Assembly: GCF_022919095.1 (NCBI RefSeq)
Contig: NZ_CP095073.1
Coordinates: forward strand, 496,001 to 560,000
DNA: 64,000 nucleotides
DNA from: Halobacillus salinarum
Lineage (GTDB): Bacteria; Bacillota; Bacilli; Bacillales; Halobacillaceae
Direction of reading: 5' to 3'
Below are positions 16,457 to 25,171 of the stretch, piece after piece; the first letter of the stretch is position 1; every line of letters starts with the position of its first letter. A model generated the notes under the pieces. The model was not told where the DNA came from. It made no database searches and saw nothing but the letters and a program-made list of their open reading frames with translations. A program made the translations under genes and the position numbers.

Positions 16457-17275
16457 TTATTTTAGAACGGCTTCAGAATTGAGGTGATGACGTCCTATAG
16501 GTACAACGGAAGGCGAACCTGAAACCGGGTCTTTGATCACTGTGCTGTGAAGGCCGAAGATATCTTGAATTAAATGCTTGTTAATGACCTGAGAGGGTTC
16601 GCCTTCCGCCACTAGCTGCCCTTCACGAATGGCGAAAATATGATCCGCGTAACGGGCGGATAAGTTGATATCATGCAGAACCATCACAATCGTGGTCCCG
16701 TATTTGTGATTAAGGTCTGTGAGAAGGTCAAGGATCTCGATTTGATAGGTGATATCGAGAAAAGTAGTAGGTTCGTCTAATAATAGAATATCGGTTTGTT
16801 GGGCGAGGGCCATAGCAATCCACACCCGCTGTCTTTGACCTCCAGAGAGTTCATCAATATGCTGGTTGGCGAGTTCAGTTATATTCATGATTTCCATGGC
16901 TTCGGCAACAGCTTCATAATCCTTCTTCGTCCACCCGCTAAGTAAAGACTGGTGAGGGAATCTTCCACGTCCAACCAAGTCACTGACGGTAATGCCTTCA
17001 GGTATAATCGGGGACTGCGGCAGAAGTCCGACTACGCGTGCCAATTTTTTTGGTGGTATGTTGTGCAGGGGTTTTCCATCAAGGTACACATCCCCGGACG
17101 TTGGTTTGATAAGTCTGGATAGTGTTTTAAGCAGCGTTGATTTTCCGCAGCCGTTCGCTCCTATGATGACACTTATTTTGTTATTAGGGATGGTAAGGCT
17201 CACGTCGTCGATCACGGTCTTGTGATCATAGCCGGCAACAATTTGTTTTGCTTGGAATTGATGAATCGGTTTCAT
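16457..17275 (-). CDS. Siderophore ABC transporter ATP-binding protein (FecE/YusV-like)
   Basis: 272 residues. Walker A GANGCGKST, Q-loop LLPQSP, signature LSGGQRQR, Walker B ILLLDEPTTFLD and H-switch VLHD are all intact. The family powers import of ferric siderophores or haem. Last gene of a four-gene operon; its ATG overlaps the stop of the upstream permease (TAATG). The C-terminal 30 residues (FGLHSTVIKDPVSGSPSVVP) are typical of FecE-class ATPases. Confidence 0.93.
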   Translation of the reverse strand: MKPIHQFQAKQIVAGYDHKTVIDDVSLTIPNNKISVIIGANGCGKSTLLKTLSRLIKPTSGDVYLDGKPLHNIPPKKLARVVGLLPQSPIIPEGITVSDLVGRGRFPHQSLLSGWTKKDYEAVAEAMEIMNITELANQHIDELSGGQRQRVWIAMALAQQTDILLLDEPTTFLDITYQIEILDLLTDLNHKYGTTIVMVLHDINLSARYADHIFAIREGQLVAEGEPSQVINKHLIQDIFGLHSTVIKDPVSGSPSVVPIGRHHLNSEAVLK

Positions 17276-18312
17276 TACAAATCTCCTTTTTGATTCATTC
17301 GGATGAGTAAGTAAATGAGATAGGGAGCTCCAATCATGCCAGTGATGATGCCTACTGGATAACGGACCTCAAAAGCAAACTGACCGATCAAGTCTGCCGA
17401 AAGCACGATGTTAACCCCCACCAGCCCTGCTGGAAGAGCGTTAGAAAACCCGACTCCAACCATTCTCTTGGCAATCGGACCTGCCAGGAAAGCCACAAAT
17501 GCGATCGGGCCTGTAACAGCTGTAGCGATCGCAATCATGAAAACGGAACTCAGGATCAGCGCGATTCTCGTTTGCTCTGTATTGACCCCGAGGGTGGTGG
17601 CGGTCTGTTCTCCAAGTTCCAAAATGCTTAGATGCTTCCCGAAGATGACTACAATCGGTGCACAGATGAGGACGGCTATGACTAATGGTGTTACATCCTC
17701 TACACGAATTCCGTTCAAGCTACCGCTCAGCCATCTGAGAGCGGATGGAATGTCCTGCTCCGCCCCTACCAATAAAAGGTAAGAGATCACAGCATTCAGC
17801 ATCGCTTGCATGCCGATTCCTACAAGGATTAATCGGCCGATTGAAAAGGAACTTCGATTTGATCTTGAAAAAATGTACAACAAAAGGACGGTCAGGAGTC
17901 CACCGATGACAGAAGCAATAGAAACTACCGTGTTGCTTGCCTGTAAAATAATGATGCAAAAAACGGCGGCTGCACTTGAACCGGAAGTAATGCCAATGAC
18001 GTTCGGATTGGCAAGTGGATTTCTGAGCATCGTTTGAAACGTGTTCCCAGCTATACCGAAAGCAAATCCAGCGAAAAGCCCGGACAGCATTCGTGGCAGC
18101 CGGATTGTATGGATGGCAAAAGAGGCACCGCTGATCTGTTCTCCCCGTAGTACACGGATCACATCAGAAACAGGGTAAATCGTGTGGCCCAGCAATAGCA
18201 TGGCGCAGCACAAAAGAACAGCTAATAATGCGAGCGAACCGGTAATCAGCATCCACCGTTGTTGTCGATGACGTTTTCCTGTTGCAATCCATTCGATTGT
18301 CTGAGTCTTCAT
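17275..18312 (-). CDS. Iron-siderophore ABC permease (FecCD family)
   Basis: 345 residues with about nine or ten hydrophobic segments. Contains the FecCD marks RLPRMLSGLFAGFAFGIAGN, RNPLANPNVIGITSGSSAAA, and GPIAFVAFLAGPIAKRMVG with the PYLIYLL end. It forms the channel with the neighbouring permease as heterodimer. Its start overlaps the end of the upstream permease gene by 4 bases, indicating coupled translation. Confidence 0.93.
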   Translation of the reverse strand: MKTQTIEWIATGKRHRQQRWMLITGSLALLAVLLCCAMLLLGHTIYPVSDVIRVLRGEQISGASFAIHTIRLPRMLSGLFAGFAFGIAGNTFQTMLRNPLANPNVIGITSGSSAAAVFCIIILQASNTVVSIASVIGGLLTVLLLYIFSRSNRSSFSIGRLILVGIGMQAMLNAVISYLLLVGAEQDIPSALRWLSGSLNGIRVEDVTPLVIAVLICAPIVVIFGKHLSILELGEQTATTLGVNTEQTRIALILSSVFMIAIATAVTGPIAFVAFLAGPIAKRMVGVGFSNALPAGLVGVNIVLSADLIGQFAFEVRYPVGIITGMIGAPYLIYLLIRMNQKGDL

Positions 18313-19349
18313 AATGAACGCACTTTCGTTTTCATAGCAAGTATGATTAGTATAGGAGCACCTATAAAGGCGGTGATCAAACCAGCCTCAACTTCTCCGG
18401 GACGACCGAGAATTCTTCCGCAAATGTCTGAAACCGTCAAGATGACAGCTCCGGCAAAGGCGGAGCCAGGAATGACATAACGAAGGTTGGGACCAAGGAC
18501 AAGACGCGTGACGTGGGTAGCCAGGAGGCCGATAAATCCAATAGGTCCTGCTAAAGCAGTAGCTGCGCCACATAATAAGACCGCTGCTATCGCTGCAACA
18601 AGTCTCAAAACGCCTGTGCGCACACCAAGACCGGTCGCCAGTTCATCTCCTAACGCCATTGCATTTAGAGCGGAGGCCGATATGAGGGCAACCAGAACGC
18701 CTATTATTAAGAAAGGAAGAAAGGTTTGGACCGTGCTCCAATCCGCCTTGCCGACACTTCCTACCTGCCAGAATCTGAATTGATCCATCACATAGGAACG
18801 CGGAATCATGATGGCAATTACAAGGGAAGAGAGGGCAGCGCTTATCGCAGCTCCGGCCAGAATCAGCTTCAGTGGCGTTGCACCTCCGCTTCCCATCGAA
18901 CCAATACCAAAGACGAATATGGAAGTAAGCAATGCTCCGGCTAGAGCAAGCCAGATATATTGGCTCGCGGTACTGATACTAAAGAAGGCAATACCGCCAA
19001 CCACGAAAAGAGCGGCCCCCATATTGACACCCAGGATGCTCGGGTCTGCAAGTGGATTACGCGTGACCGCTTGCATCAAAGAACCCGACACCCCGAGAGC
19101 TGCTCCGCAAAATAAACTGAAAATTGTCCGGGGAATCCTGTCCTGCACGACGTTTGCCCCGTAAGATTCCACATGTTCAAAAGTCAGTCCCTGAAGCACT
19201 TCATTCCATTCCACCGGTCTTGAACCTAAGGCTAAAGAAGCGGCCATAGTAAGTAAAAGCAGGAGGAGGCAGCCGATCAGTACAAGCAGCCTGTACTTAG
19301 GTAAAAAAGCTTCCGGCTTCCTTTTCATAGACTGGGTTATGTTATTCAT
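18309..19349 (-). CDS. Iron-siderophore ABC permease (FecCD family)
   Basis: 346 residues, paralogue of the downstream permease: RIPRTIFSLFCGAALGVSGS, RNPLADPSILGVNMGAALFV, GPIGFIGLLATHVTRLVLG and GAPILIILA at the end. The start codon overlaps the stop region of the substrate-binding protein gene (GTGAATGAATAA). Second gene of the operon. Confidence 0.93.
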   Translation of the reverse strand: MNNITQSMKRKPEAFLPKYRLLVLIGCLLLLLLTMAASLALGSRPVEWNEVLQGLTFEHVESYGANVVQDRIPRTIFSLFCGAALGVSGSLMQAVTRNPLADPSILGVNMGAALFVVGGIAFFSISTASQYIWLALAGALLTSIFVFGIGSMGSGGATPLKLILAGAAISAALSSLVIAIMIPRSYVMDQFRFWQVGSVGKADWSTVQTFLPFLIIGVLVALISASALNAMALGDELATGLGVRTGVLRLVAAIAAVLLCGAATALAGPIGFIGLLATHVTRLVLGPNLRYVIPGSAFAGAVILTVSDICGRILGRPGEVEAGLITAFIGAPILIILAMKTKVRSL

Positions 19350-20412
19350 TCACCTTATCAGCAGCTTCACTAAGTAATTTTAAGTATTCATCAATCGTAT
19401 AGGAAATCGCCAGTGGATTCGGATTCAAAGAAGCTGCTAAAGGTGTACCATTTCCAATGAAGACGACTGAACCTCTCTTGATCGCTGGGATTTTGCCAAG
19501 CAATGGGTCTTCTTTTACCGTTTGATATAACTGTTCATCTCCATAACTTACAATAATATCGGCATCGTTCAAGATATCGGCATTTTCAGCACTGACCGTC
19601 AGCGAAAATCCATCAGACTTGCTCATTTCCTTCTTTAAACTTTCCGGATACTCCATGCCGAGTTCCTCCAAAAATGCACCACGAGGATCATCCGGGGTAT
19701 AAACGTAGATTTTCGACAAGTCATCCGCAGATGTGGTGGCAAAAGCTACTTTCTTACCTTGAAGTTCCGGATATTGGCTCACTTTCTCTTTGATTAGAGC
19801 CTCCGTTTCTTCAATGAGCTTCTTGCCTTTTTCTTCCATGCCCATCCCTTTGGCATCAAGAGTTACTTGCTCACGCCAAGTCGTTTCCCATGGAGCTTCT
19901 TTGTACGGCACGACGGGAGCAATTTGACTAAGAGTGTCATAGTCTTCCTGTGTAATCCCTGAGTAGCCGGCTAAAATCACATCCGGGTTCGAGTCAGAAA
20001 TGGCTTCAAAGTCAAGTCCGTCCGTATCCTGGTAAATGTTCGGGTCCTCAACTCCGAGTTCGTCCAATTTTTCCTTTGTCCAGGGTAACAGGCCGCTGTC
20101 ATCCTGGACGCCATAGTTTGCGGCCGAGAAGCCGACTGGTACAACACCTAAGGCGAGTGCAACATCATGGTTTCCCCATTGCACTGTGGCTACTCTTTCA
20201 GGCTTGCTTTCGATGACAGTTTCTCCAAAGGCATGTTCAATAGTGATTGGATACTTTGAGTCAGAAGCAGCTTCTTCCTCGCTTGTATCCGGATTTGATG
20301 AAGCCTTTTCAGAATCGATCGCACTGGAACTTTCTGAAGAACAACCAATGATAAACAATAGCGACGACAAAATGATTAGAGCAGTTAAATAAGAAATTCG
20401 TTTCGTACCCAT
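19342..20412 (-). CDS. Iron-siderophore substrate-binding lipoprotein
   Basis: 356 residues. Lipobox IIGC with Cys24, a Ser/Glu-rich tether, then a class III binding fold: PITIEHAFGETVIESKPERV, VALALGVVPVGFSAANY, NPDVILAGYSGI, and a C-terminal YTIDEYLKLL. It resembles YfiY-type receptors for hydroxamate/citrate siderophores such as schizokinen, but the ligand cannot be fixed from sequence. RBS AAGGTGG. A perfect Fur box lies about 70 bases upstream, so the operon should be derepressed under iron limitation. Confidence 0.93.
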   Translation of the reverse strand: MGTKRISYLTALIILSSLLFIIGCSSESSSAIDSEKASSNPDTSEEEAASDSKYPITIEHAFGETVIESKPERVATVQWGNHDVALALGVVPVGFSAANYGVQDDSGLLPWTKEKLDELGVEDPNIYQDTDGLDFEAISDSNPDVILAGYSGITQEDYDTLSQIAPVVPYKEAPWETTWREQVTLDAKGMGMEEKGKKLIEETEALIKEKVSQYPELQGKKVAFATTSADDLSKIYVYTPDDPRGAFLEELGMEYPESLKKEMSKSDGFSLTVSAENADILNDADIIVSYGDEQLYQTVKEDPLLGKIPAIKRGSVVFIGNGTPLAASLNPNPLAISYTIDEYLKLLSEAADKVNE

Positions 20413-20479
20413 TTATATCCACCTTTTTAAGAAATTTGAGTAATAGAGTGTGAACGCTGACGTTAATCCTCCCTCCCAT

Positions 20480-20494
20480 TGATAATGATTATCA
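20480..20494. promoter_or_regulatory. Fur box
   Basis: TGATAATGATTATCA is a perfect 7-1-7 inverted repeat identical to the Bacillus Fur consensus. It lies upstream of the siderophore operon. Confidence 0.92.
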
Positions 20495-20748
20495 TTCACA
20501 ATAGTATCACGATCGGGACTAATGTCAATACTTCTGAATAGTATGGAGGAGGAAATTAGATTGATAGAATTCCATGTGAAGAGAGCTATCCACTGTTTGT
20601 ATCGAACTTTATCCCTGGATCGGAAATATTTAAAAATAATTTTTCTGCAGTCGGGCACTCTTCCTATGCAAATTAACTAGATGATCCGACTATTAGGAGA
20701 AAAACTATTTTCAGACGAGGATCGTTAAATAGTAAGGGAGGGGAAAAC

Positions 20749-21288
20749 GTGGAGGACTCGATAGAAAAGAATATTGAAATTCAAGATAAAGATACAGCGA
20801 TAAATGAAATTATGGAAAAGTATGGGCAGTCCTTACTTCAATTGGTGTATTCTTATGTGAAAAATCAAGCTGTTGCTGAAGATTTAACCCAGGAGATTTT
20901 TGTGAAGTGTTATCAAAATTTACATAAATACAATGGACAATCCAAGCTTAAAACCTGGTTATGGAGAATTGCGATTAACCACAGTAAAGATTATTTGAAG
21001 AGTTGGTATAACCGTAAAGTAGTGATTTCTGAAGAGACCATGAAGAGTATGGAAAATCCTTGCTTAAATACGGAAGAGAGGGTGATTCAAGACTATGTAG
21101 ATAAGGAATTGGTTACTTCTATCATGAGACTTCCTTCTAAATATAGAGAAGTTATTTATCTTTACTATTATGAGGAATTGACGACCAGGGAAGTTGCCGA
21201 AGTTCTTAAAAGGAATGAAAATACGATTAAAACCCGATTAAAGAAAGCAAAAGCCATGTTAAGAAAACAATTAGGAGGTTCATTGTAA
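20749..21288 (+). CDS. ECF sigma factor
   Basis: 179 residues, GTG start after GGGAGGGG. Region 2 (YGQSLLQLVYSYVKNQAVAE, DLTQEIFVKCYQNLHKY, KTWLWRIAINHSKDYL) and region 4 (LPSKYREVIYLYYYEELTTR, EVAEVLKRNENTIKTRLKKA) are both complete. The gene overlaps the PadR gene by one base (TAATG). No anti-sigma factor with a zinc motif is present; the downstream membrane protein may take that role. Confidence 0.92.
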   Translation: MEDSIEKNIEIQDKDTAINEIMEKYGQSLLQLVYSYVKNQAVAEDLTQEIFVKCYQNLHKYNGQSKLKTWLWRIAINHSKDYLKSWYNRKVVISEETMKSMENPCLNTEERVIQDYVDKELVTSIMRLPSKYREVIYLYYYEELTTREVAEVLKRNENTIKTRLKKAKAMLRKQLGGSL

Positions 21289-21701
21289 TGGAAAGACGGC
21301 TAAAGAATATTCGAAGCTCTATGGACCAGTCCGTATTTAAAAGCCTCCGGTTTAGTGAGACCCATAGGAAAGAAGTGCATAAAAAAATAAAAGGGCCAGG
21401 AACTGGTGAAGAGGAGATCCTGATTTCTATTCTGCAGCTTTTAGAAAATGAAAGAACGGGTTTTACTTTATCAAAGAAATTAAGAGCCAGGGGCATCGTT
21501 AAATTTGAAGATAATGAAGGGCATTTATACACAGCGTTACACAAATTAGAACACAAGGCATATCTCTGCTCTAAGTGGAAGGAGGATGGTGGGAAATATT
21601 ATAGGCTTACGCAAAGAGGGGCCAGGCTTTTGCAAAAGTATGAATCATCTTCTCATCAAAAAGATCTTTTGCAGCCGTTGATCGAGGTGTTGCAGCCATG
21701 A
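21288..21701 (+). CDS. PadR family regulator
   Basis: 137 residues. An unusual ~35-residue basic N-terminal extension precedes the PadR winged helix (EEEILISILQLLENERTGFT, HLYTALHKLEHKAYLCSKWK, YYRLTQRGARLLQKY). The gene overlaps its neighbours on both sides (1 and 4 bases), so sigma, PadR and SEDS proteins are made as one unit. PadR proteins next to HAAS-domain membrane proteins commonly control them. Confidence 0.88.
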   Translation: MERRLKNIRSSMDQSVFKSLRFSETHRKEVHKKIKGPGTGEEEILISILQLLENERTGFTLSKKLRARGIVKFEDNEGHLYTALHKLEHKAYLCSKWKEDGGKYYRLTQRGARLLQKYESSSHQKDLLQPLIEVLQP

Positions 21702-22972
21702 AATGGAATAAGGAAGAGTATATGGAACAGGTGAGAAAATCCATTAAAAATAATGACGCTAAACAAATGGTTACTAAAGAACTTGAATATCATATCGACC
21801 AAGAAAGAGAAAAGTTACAGCAGAAAAACAAAATGAATGCTCAAGATGCGGAAATGCACGCTGTAAACCAAATGGGAAGTCCAAGGGAGGTTGGGAAACA
21901 TTTCAATAACATGTACCGTCCGAAAACGGAGTGGTGGTTAATTTCACTGTTACTTATGGCCATAGGTTTTAGTTTTCTTCCCATGCTAATGGTTAACCAG
22001 GACACAGGGTACAGTGTAAGCAATAAAATTTCTTATACGTTGCTGGGAATAGCACTTATCACAGCATTTCTGTTCCTGGATTATCGAAAGTTACAAAAAT
22101 GGAGATGGGTATTTTATGGTGCAGGTTTAGCGGGAATATCTCTTTTTAACTCGGCTCTCGTGGCTTATGTAGATGGGTCTCCTACCCTTCATATAGGGAC
22201 AGTAGAACTGAAAAGTATAGCTTTTGTGCCGTTTTTTCTGGTTGCCTTTTCATCTATTTTGGCCAATAAAAAAGCTAATCTATGGAATGGGTTATTTCTG
22301 CTCTTCATCCCTGTTTACCTTTATTGGCACATTGCTGACTTGCAGTCCCTCCTCATCCTCTTCGTTATGTTTTTTACAATGGCATGGACTCGGCCGTTGA
22401 ATAGAAAAGCTCTTTTAAGGGTTTTAGTAGGGGGGAGTGTCGCAGTTCTAACCATGGGTCTGTGGTTGTTTTCCATTATGAAAAGCTATCAGATAGAAAG
22501 GATTCTATCCTTCCTGCATCCTAAACAATATGCTGAAAGCAGCGGTGATTTGTACTTGCGAATTAGAGAGTTATTAGCTGAATCCGGCTGGTTTGGGCAC
22601 TTTGGGGGAAAAGCAGCTCTGCCTTTAAGCCACACTGATTTTGTATTGGTCGGGTTAACCTATACCTTTGGTTGGTTTACATCCATCATAGCTATACTGG
22701 TACTTCTATCATTAATGGTTCGTCTCGTCTGGGTGAATCTATACACAAAAGAGATGTTCGGAAGGATGCTTATAACAGGCGGCGTAGTATTTTACTCTGT
22801 CCAGTTTCTTTACCATTTATTGATGTCATTTGGTCTGTTGCCTTTCGCGTCTTTTTCTTTGCCATTTCTAAGCTATGGAATGGGTCCAACTCTCTTGAAT
22901 GCTGTAGTTTTTGGAATCGCGTTAAGTGTTTATAGGAGAAAGGACGTCATCTTTTCTAGCTCCACAGGCTAA
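21698..22972 (+). CDS. SEDS (FtsW/RodA/SpoVE) family protein with HAAS-like N-terminal domain
   Basis: 424 residues. Residues 1-72 are a soluble helical domain like the HAAS/permease-prefix domain (WNKEEYMEQVRKSIKNND, KELEYHIDQEREKL, MGSPREVGKHFN), followed by about ten TM segments. The SEDS loop motif PLSHTDF is at 310-315 with Asp314, the position of the catalytic acid in RodA/FtsW glycosyltransferases, and the GMGPTLLN stretch resembles the conserved end of the family. So it may be a dedicated peptidoglycan polymerase whose soluble domain is read by PadR or the ECF sigma factor. Confidence 0.85.
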   Translation: MKWNKEEYMEQVRKSIKNNDAKQMVTKELEYHIDQEREKLQQKNKMNAQDAEMHAVNQMGSPREVGKHFNNMYRPKTEWWLISLLLMAIGFSFLPMLMVNQDTGYSVSNKISYTLLGIALITAFLFLDYRKLQKWRWVFYGAGLAGISLFNSALVAYVDGSPTLHIGTVELKSIAFVPFFLVAFSSILANKKANLWNGLFLLFIPVYLYWHIADLQSLLILFVMFFTMAWTRPLNRKALLRVLVGGSVAVLTMGLWLFSIMKSYQIERILSFLHPKQYAESSGDLYLRIRELLAESGWFGHFGGKAALPLSHTDFVLVGLTYTFGWFTSIIAILVLLSLMVRLVWVNLYTKEMFGRMLITGGVVFYSVQFLYHLLMSFGLLPFASFSLPFLSYGMGPTLLNAVVFGIALSVYRRKDVIFSSSTG

Positions 22973-23018
22973 AGTAAAGTTTTACAATTACGATGGAAAA
23001 GAGGGCAAATCTGTAACT

Positions 23019-23044
23019 AGAAGGATTTTCCTTCTTTTCTTTTA
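23019..23044 (+). terminator. Probable terminator of sigma-PadR-SEDS operon
   Basis: AGAAGGA / TCCTTCT with a TTT loop, followed by TTTCTTTT. The stem is short. Confidence 0.55.
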
Positions 23045-23183
23045 TGTAGGGCACGATTCGGAGGGGTTTTGTCCTTATTGGCTGTGAATCGCAATGTTCA
23101 GGAATGAATTTTGATCTCCCGGAAGATGTTCACCTACAAACAAAGGGATTTATCAATAAATAAATATTTATTACTGATAAAAA

Positions 23184-23216
23184 TTTATTGTAAAACAACA
23201 AAAATCGTGGTAAATT
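23184..23216 (+). promoter_or_regulatory. Shared DUF2975-type promoter/operator, copy B
   Basis: TTTATTG-TAAAA-CAACAAA at 23184-23202 covers the -35 TTGTAA (23188-23193); extended -10 TG-G-TAAATT has its hexamer at 23211-23216, 17-base spacing. The right half-site is less conserved than in the other copies. Additional TTTATTA/TGATAAA half-sites lie just upstream. Confidence 0.72.
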
Positions 23217-23250
23217 CAAATTGATAATCCATAGGTGAGGTGCGTTTTTT

Positions 23251-23739
23251 ATGAAACGAAGTTCAACACTCTTCTTAAGAGCTGCGGTCATCATGATTGG
23301 AATCCCGGTTGTTGGTTTGTGCCTGTTTTTGCCCCAAATCGCGAACGAAGCCATTGAAGAAGCAAAAAAAGGGGCAGAGGTGGCTTATGTAGTCATTGGC
23401 ATATTAATTTTCTTGTATAGTTCGGCCATTCCGTTTTTCTTTGCATTGTACCAAGCCATGAAACTCTTAAGTCATATAGATAAAAACAAATCTTTCGCTC
23501 AAACTTCTGTCCTGGCCCTTAAAAAAATTAGAAACTGTGCCATCATCATCAGTGTCCTCTATGTATTGGCTCTGCCATTGATCTACATCGCAGCGGAGTG
23601 GGATGATGCGCCCGGCCTCATCGTCATCGGCCTGGTCATTATAGGAGCTTCATTGGTTATATCAGTCTTTGCCGCCGTGCTTCAAAGGCTTCTACAAGAA
23701 GCGATTCATATAAAATCAGAAAATGATTTAACGGTTTGA
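23251..23739 (+). CDS. DUF2975 family membrane protein (YoaS-like)
   Basis: 162 residues, four TM segments, with the family block YQAMKLLSHIDKNKSFAQTS and LKKIRNCAIIISVLYVLALP; ends IKSENDLTV. The leader has the conserved gaggtgc element. The HTH gene follows 10 bases after the stop. In B. subtilis yoaS is likewise followed by yozG. DUF2975 proteins are thought to work with their adjacent HTH, but the signal is unknown. Confidence 0.9.
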   Translation: MKRSSTLFLRAAVIMIGIPVVGLCLFLPQIANEAIEEAKKGAEVAYVVIGILIFLYSSAIPFFFALYQAMKLLSHIDKNKSFAQTSVLALKKIRNCAIIISVLYVLALPLIYIAAEWDDAPGLIVIGLVIIGASLVISVFAAVLQRLLQEAIHIKSENDLTV

Positions 23740-23749
23740 GGTGCTCACC

Positions 23750-23977
23750 ATGGCAATTGTAGTTACTATTGATGTGATGCTGGCGAAGCGGAAGATGAGC
23801 GTGACCGAACTTTCGGAAAACGTTGGAATCACGATGGCGAATCTCTCTATTTTAAAAAATGGAAAGGCCAAAGCCATTCGCTTTTCAACTTTAGAAGCCA
23901 TTTGTAAGGCGTTAGATTGTCAGCCCGGAGACATTTTAGAGTACACAACGGACGAAGACGCGCAAGAATCATCATAG
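23750..23977 (+). CDS. YozG-like small XRE/Cro-C1 HTH regulator
   Basis: 75 residues. ATG at 23750 (MAIVVTIDVM) is 8 bases after GAGGTG; an upstream in-frame GTG is part of the RBS. HTH: MSVTELSENVGITMANLSIL, KNGKAKAIRFSTLEAICKAL, DCQPGDILEY. 62 of the first 70 residues equal those of the copy at 28475. It is probably the DNA-binding partner of the DUF2975 protein and a candidate to bind the palindrome at 23184 and its three relatives. Confidence 0.92.
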   Translation: MAIVVTIDVMLAKRKMSVTELSENVGITMANLSILKNGKAKAIRFSTLEAICKALDCQPGDILEYTTDEDAQESS

Positions 23978-24041
23978 ATGAGCTAGTAGAAGTCCCGTTT
24001 TTTTCAATATCGATGCATTCAAAATAAATCGCATTTCACGT

Positions 24042-24085
24042 AAGCCTGATTCTTTCCAAATGCGGAGGAATCCGGCTTTTTTGTT
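24042..24085 (+). terminator. Rho-independent terminator
   Basis: AAGCCTGATTC pairs imperfectly with GAATCCGGCTT, followed by TTTTTTG. Confidence 0.65.
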
Positions 24086-24133
24086 GTTTTATATATTGAA
24101 AATCAATAAAAAAACTACATTTAATGATAAAAT

Positions 24134-24166
24134 TTTATTGAAAAACGATAAACAATGTGCTAAATT
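24134..24166 (+). promoter_or_regulatory. Shared DUF2975-type promoter/operator, copy C (before ABC operon)
   Basis: TTTATTG-AAAAA-CGATAAA at 24134-24152 overlaps the -35 TTGAAA (24138-24143); extended -10 TG-C-TAAATT, hexamer 24161-24166, 17-base spacing. Here the element precedes an ABC transporter/DUF817/UPP-synthase operon rather than a DUF2975 gene, which ties the two gene sets into one regulon. Confidence 0.78.
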
Positions 24167-24235
24167 TCAGAATAGGCATAGTTAAAAGAGTGAAGATGAA
24201 TGAACCATTCTTCGTTCATTTCAAGGAGGACAATA

Positions 24236-25171
24236 ATGGACAACGAACCTATTATCAGCTTGCGTAATGTCAGTAAACAGATTGGCCGGACGACGATCGT
24301 CGATGATCTTTCCTTTGAAGTACCCCAGGGAGAAATATTCGGCTTCCTCGGTCCTAATGGGGCTGGGAAAACCACGACCATTCGGATGATCGTCGGACTG
24401 ATGTCGGTTACAAAAGGTCAGATACTCATAAAGGGGAAAAATATTCAAACCGAATTTGAGCAGGCGATTCACCACGTTGGAGCAATCGTCGAAAGTCCCG
24501 AAATGTATAAGTATCTGAGCGGATACCAGAATCTTGTGCATTACGCCCGGATGGTGCCAGGTGTAAAGAAGGAGCGGATCGCAGAAGTGGTGTCGCTCGT
24601 CAAAATGGAAAAACGCATCCATGACAAAGTAAAAAAGTATTCGCTCGGCATGCGCCAGCGGCTCGGAGTCGCCCAGGCGCTGCTGCATCGACCGTCTCTG
24701 CTGATTCTTGATGAACCGACGAACGGTCTTGACCCTGCGGGGATTCGAGAACTGCGCGACTATTTGCGGCATTTGACCCGCACGGAAGGAATCAGTGTCA
24801 TCGTTTCCAGCCATTTGCTATCCGAGATGGAGCTCATGTGCGACCGGGTCGCCATCCTAAAGCAGGGAAAGCTTGTTAACGTCATGCCGGTGCAGCACTT
24901 ATCACGGGAAAACGATCAGGCTCAAACGTACCGGATCCAAGCCAAGCCTCCGGAACGGGCGTTACGCGTCATAAGCGGCATGGATGGGATTCAAGGTGTA
25001 AAACTGACCCGCGAGGAGAAGTTTGTCGAGGTCACCACCGAACACGAACGCATCCCGGACATTTTGGTGGGGCTGATGCAGCATGATATTCGAATCTATG
25101 GCGTCCAGACTGTCTCGCAAACTCTGGAGGAAAGATTCCTTGAAATCACGGGAGGTGAGCAGATTGGTTAA
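24236..25171 (+). CDS. ABC transporter ATP-binding protein (BcrA/drug-export type)
   Basis: About 311 residues. ATG at 24236 lies 7 bases after AAGGAGG; the ATG at 24200 has no RBS. Walker A GPNGAGKTTT, signature YSLGMRQRLG, Walker B LLILDEPTNGLD and the C-terminal DUF4162-like domain are present. The type resembles bacitracin/lantibiotic self-protection ATPases (BcrA). It is the first gene of an operon under the shared operator, overlapping the permease gene by 8 bases. The exported compound is unknown. Confidence 0.9.
   Translation: MDNEPIISLRNVSKQIGRTTIVDDLSFEVPQGEIFGFLGPNGAGKTTTIRMIVGLMSVTKGQILIKGKNIQTEFEQAIHHVGAIVESPEMYKYLSGYQNLVHYARMVPGVKKERIAEVVSLVKMEKRIHDKVKKYSLGMRQRLGVAQALLHRPSLLILDEPTNGLDPAGIRELRDYLRHLTRTEGISVIVSSHLLSEMELMCDRVAILKQGKLVNVMPVQHLSRENDQAQTYRIQAKPPERALRVISGMDGIQGVKLTREEKFVEVTTEHERIPDILVGLMQHDIRIYGVQTVSQTLEERFLEITGGEQIG

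Noticed and set aside
24200-24235. Upstream ATG for the ABC ATPase
   Set aside because: AAGGAGG lies after it and directly before the ATG at 24236, which gives the normal N terminus.
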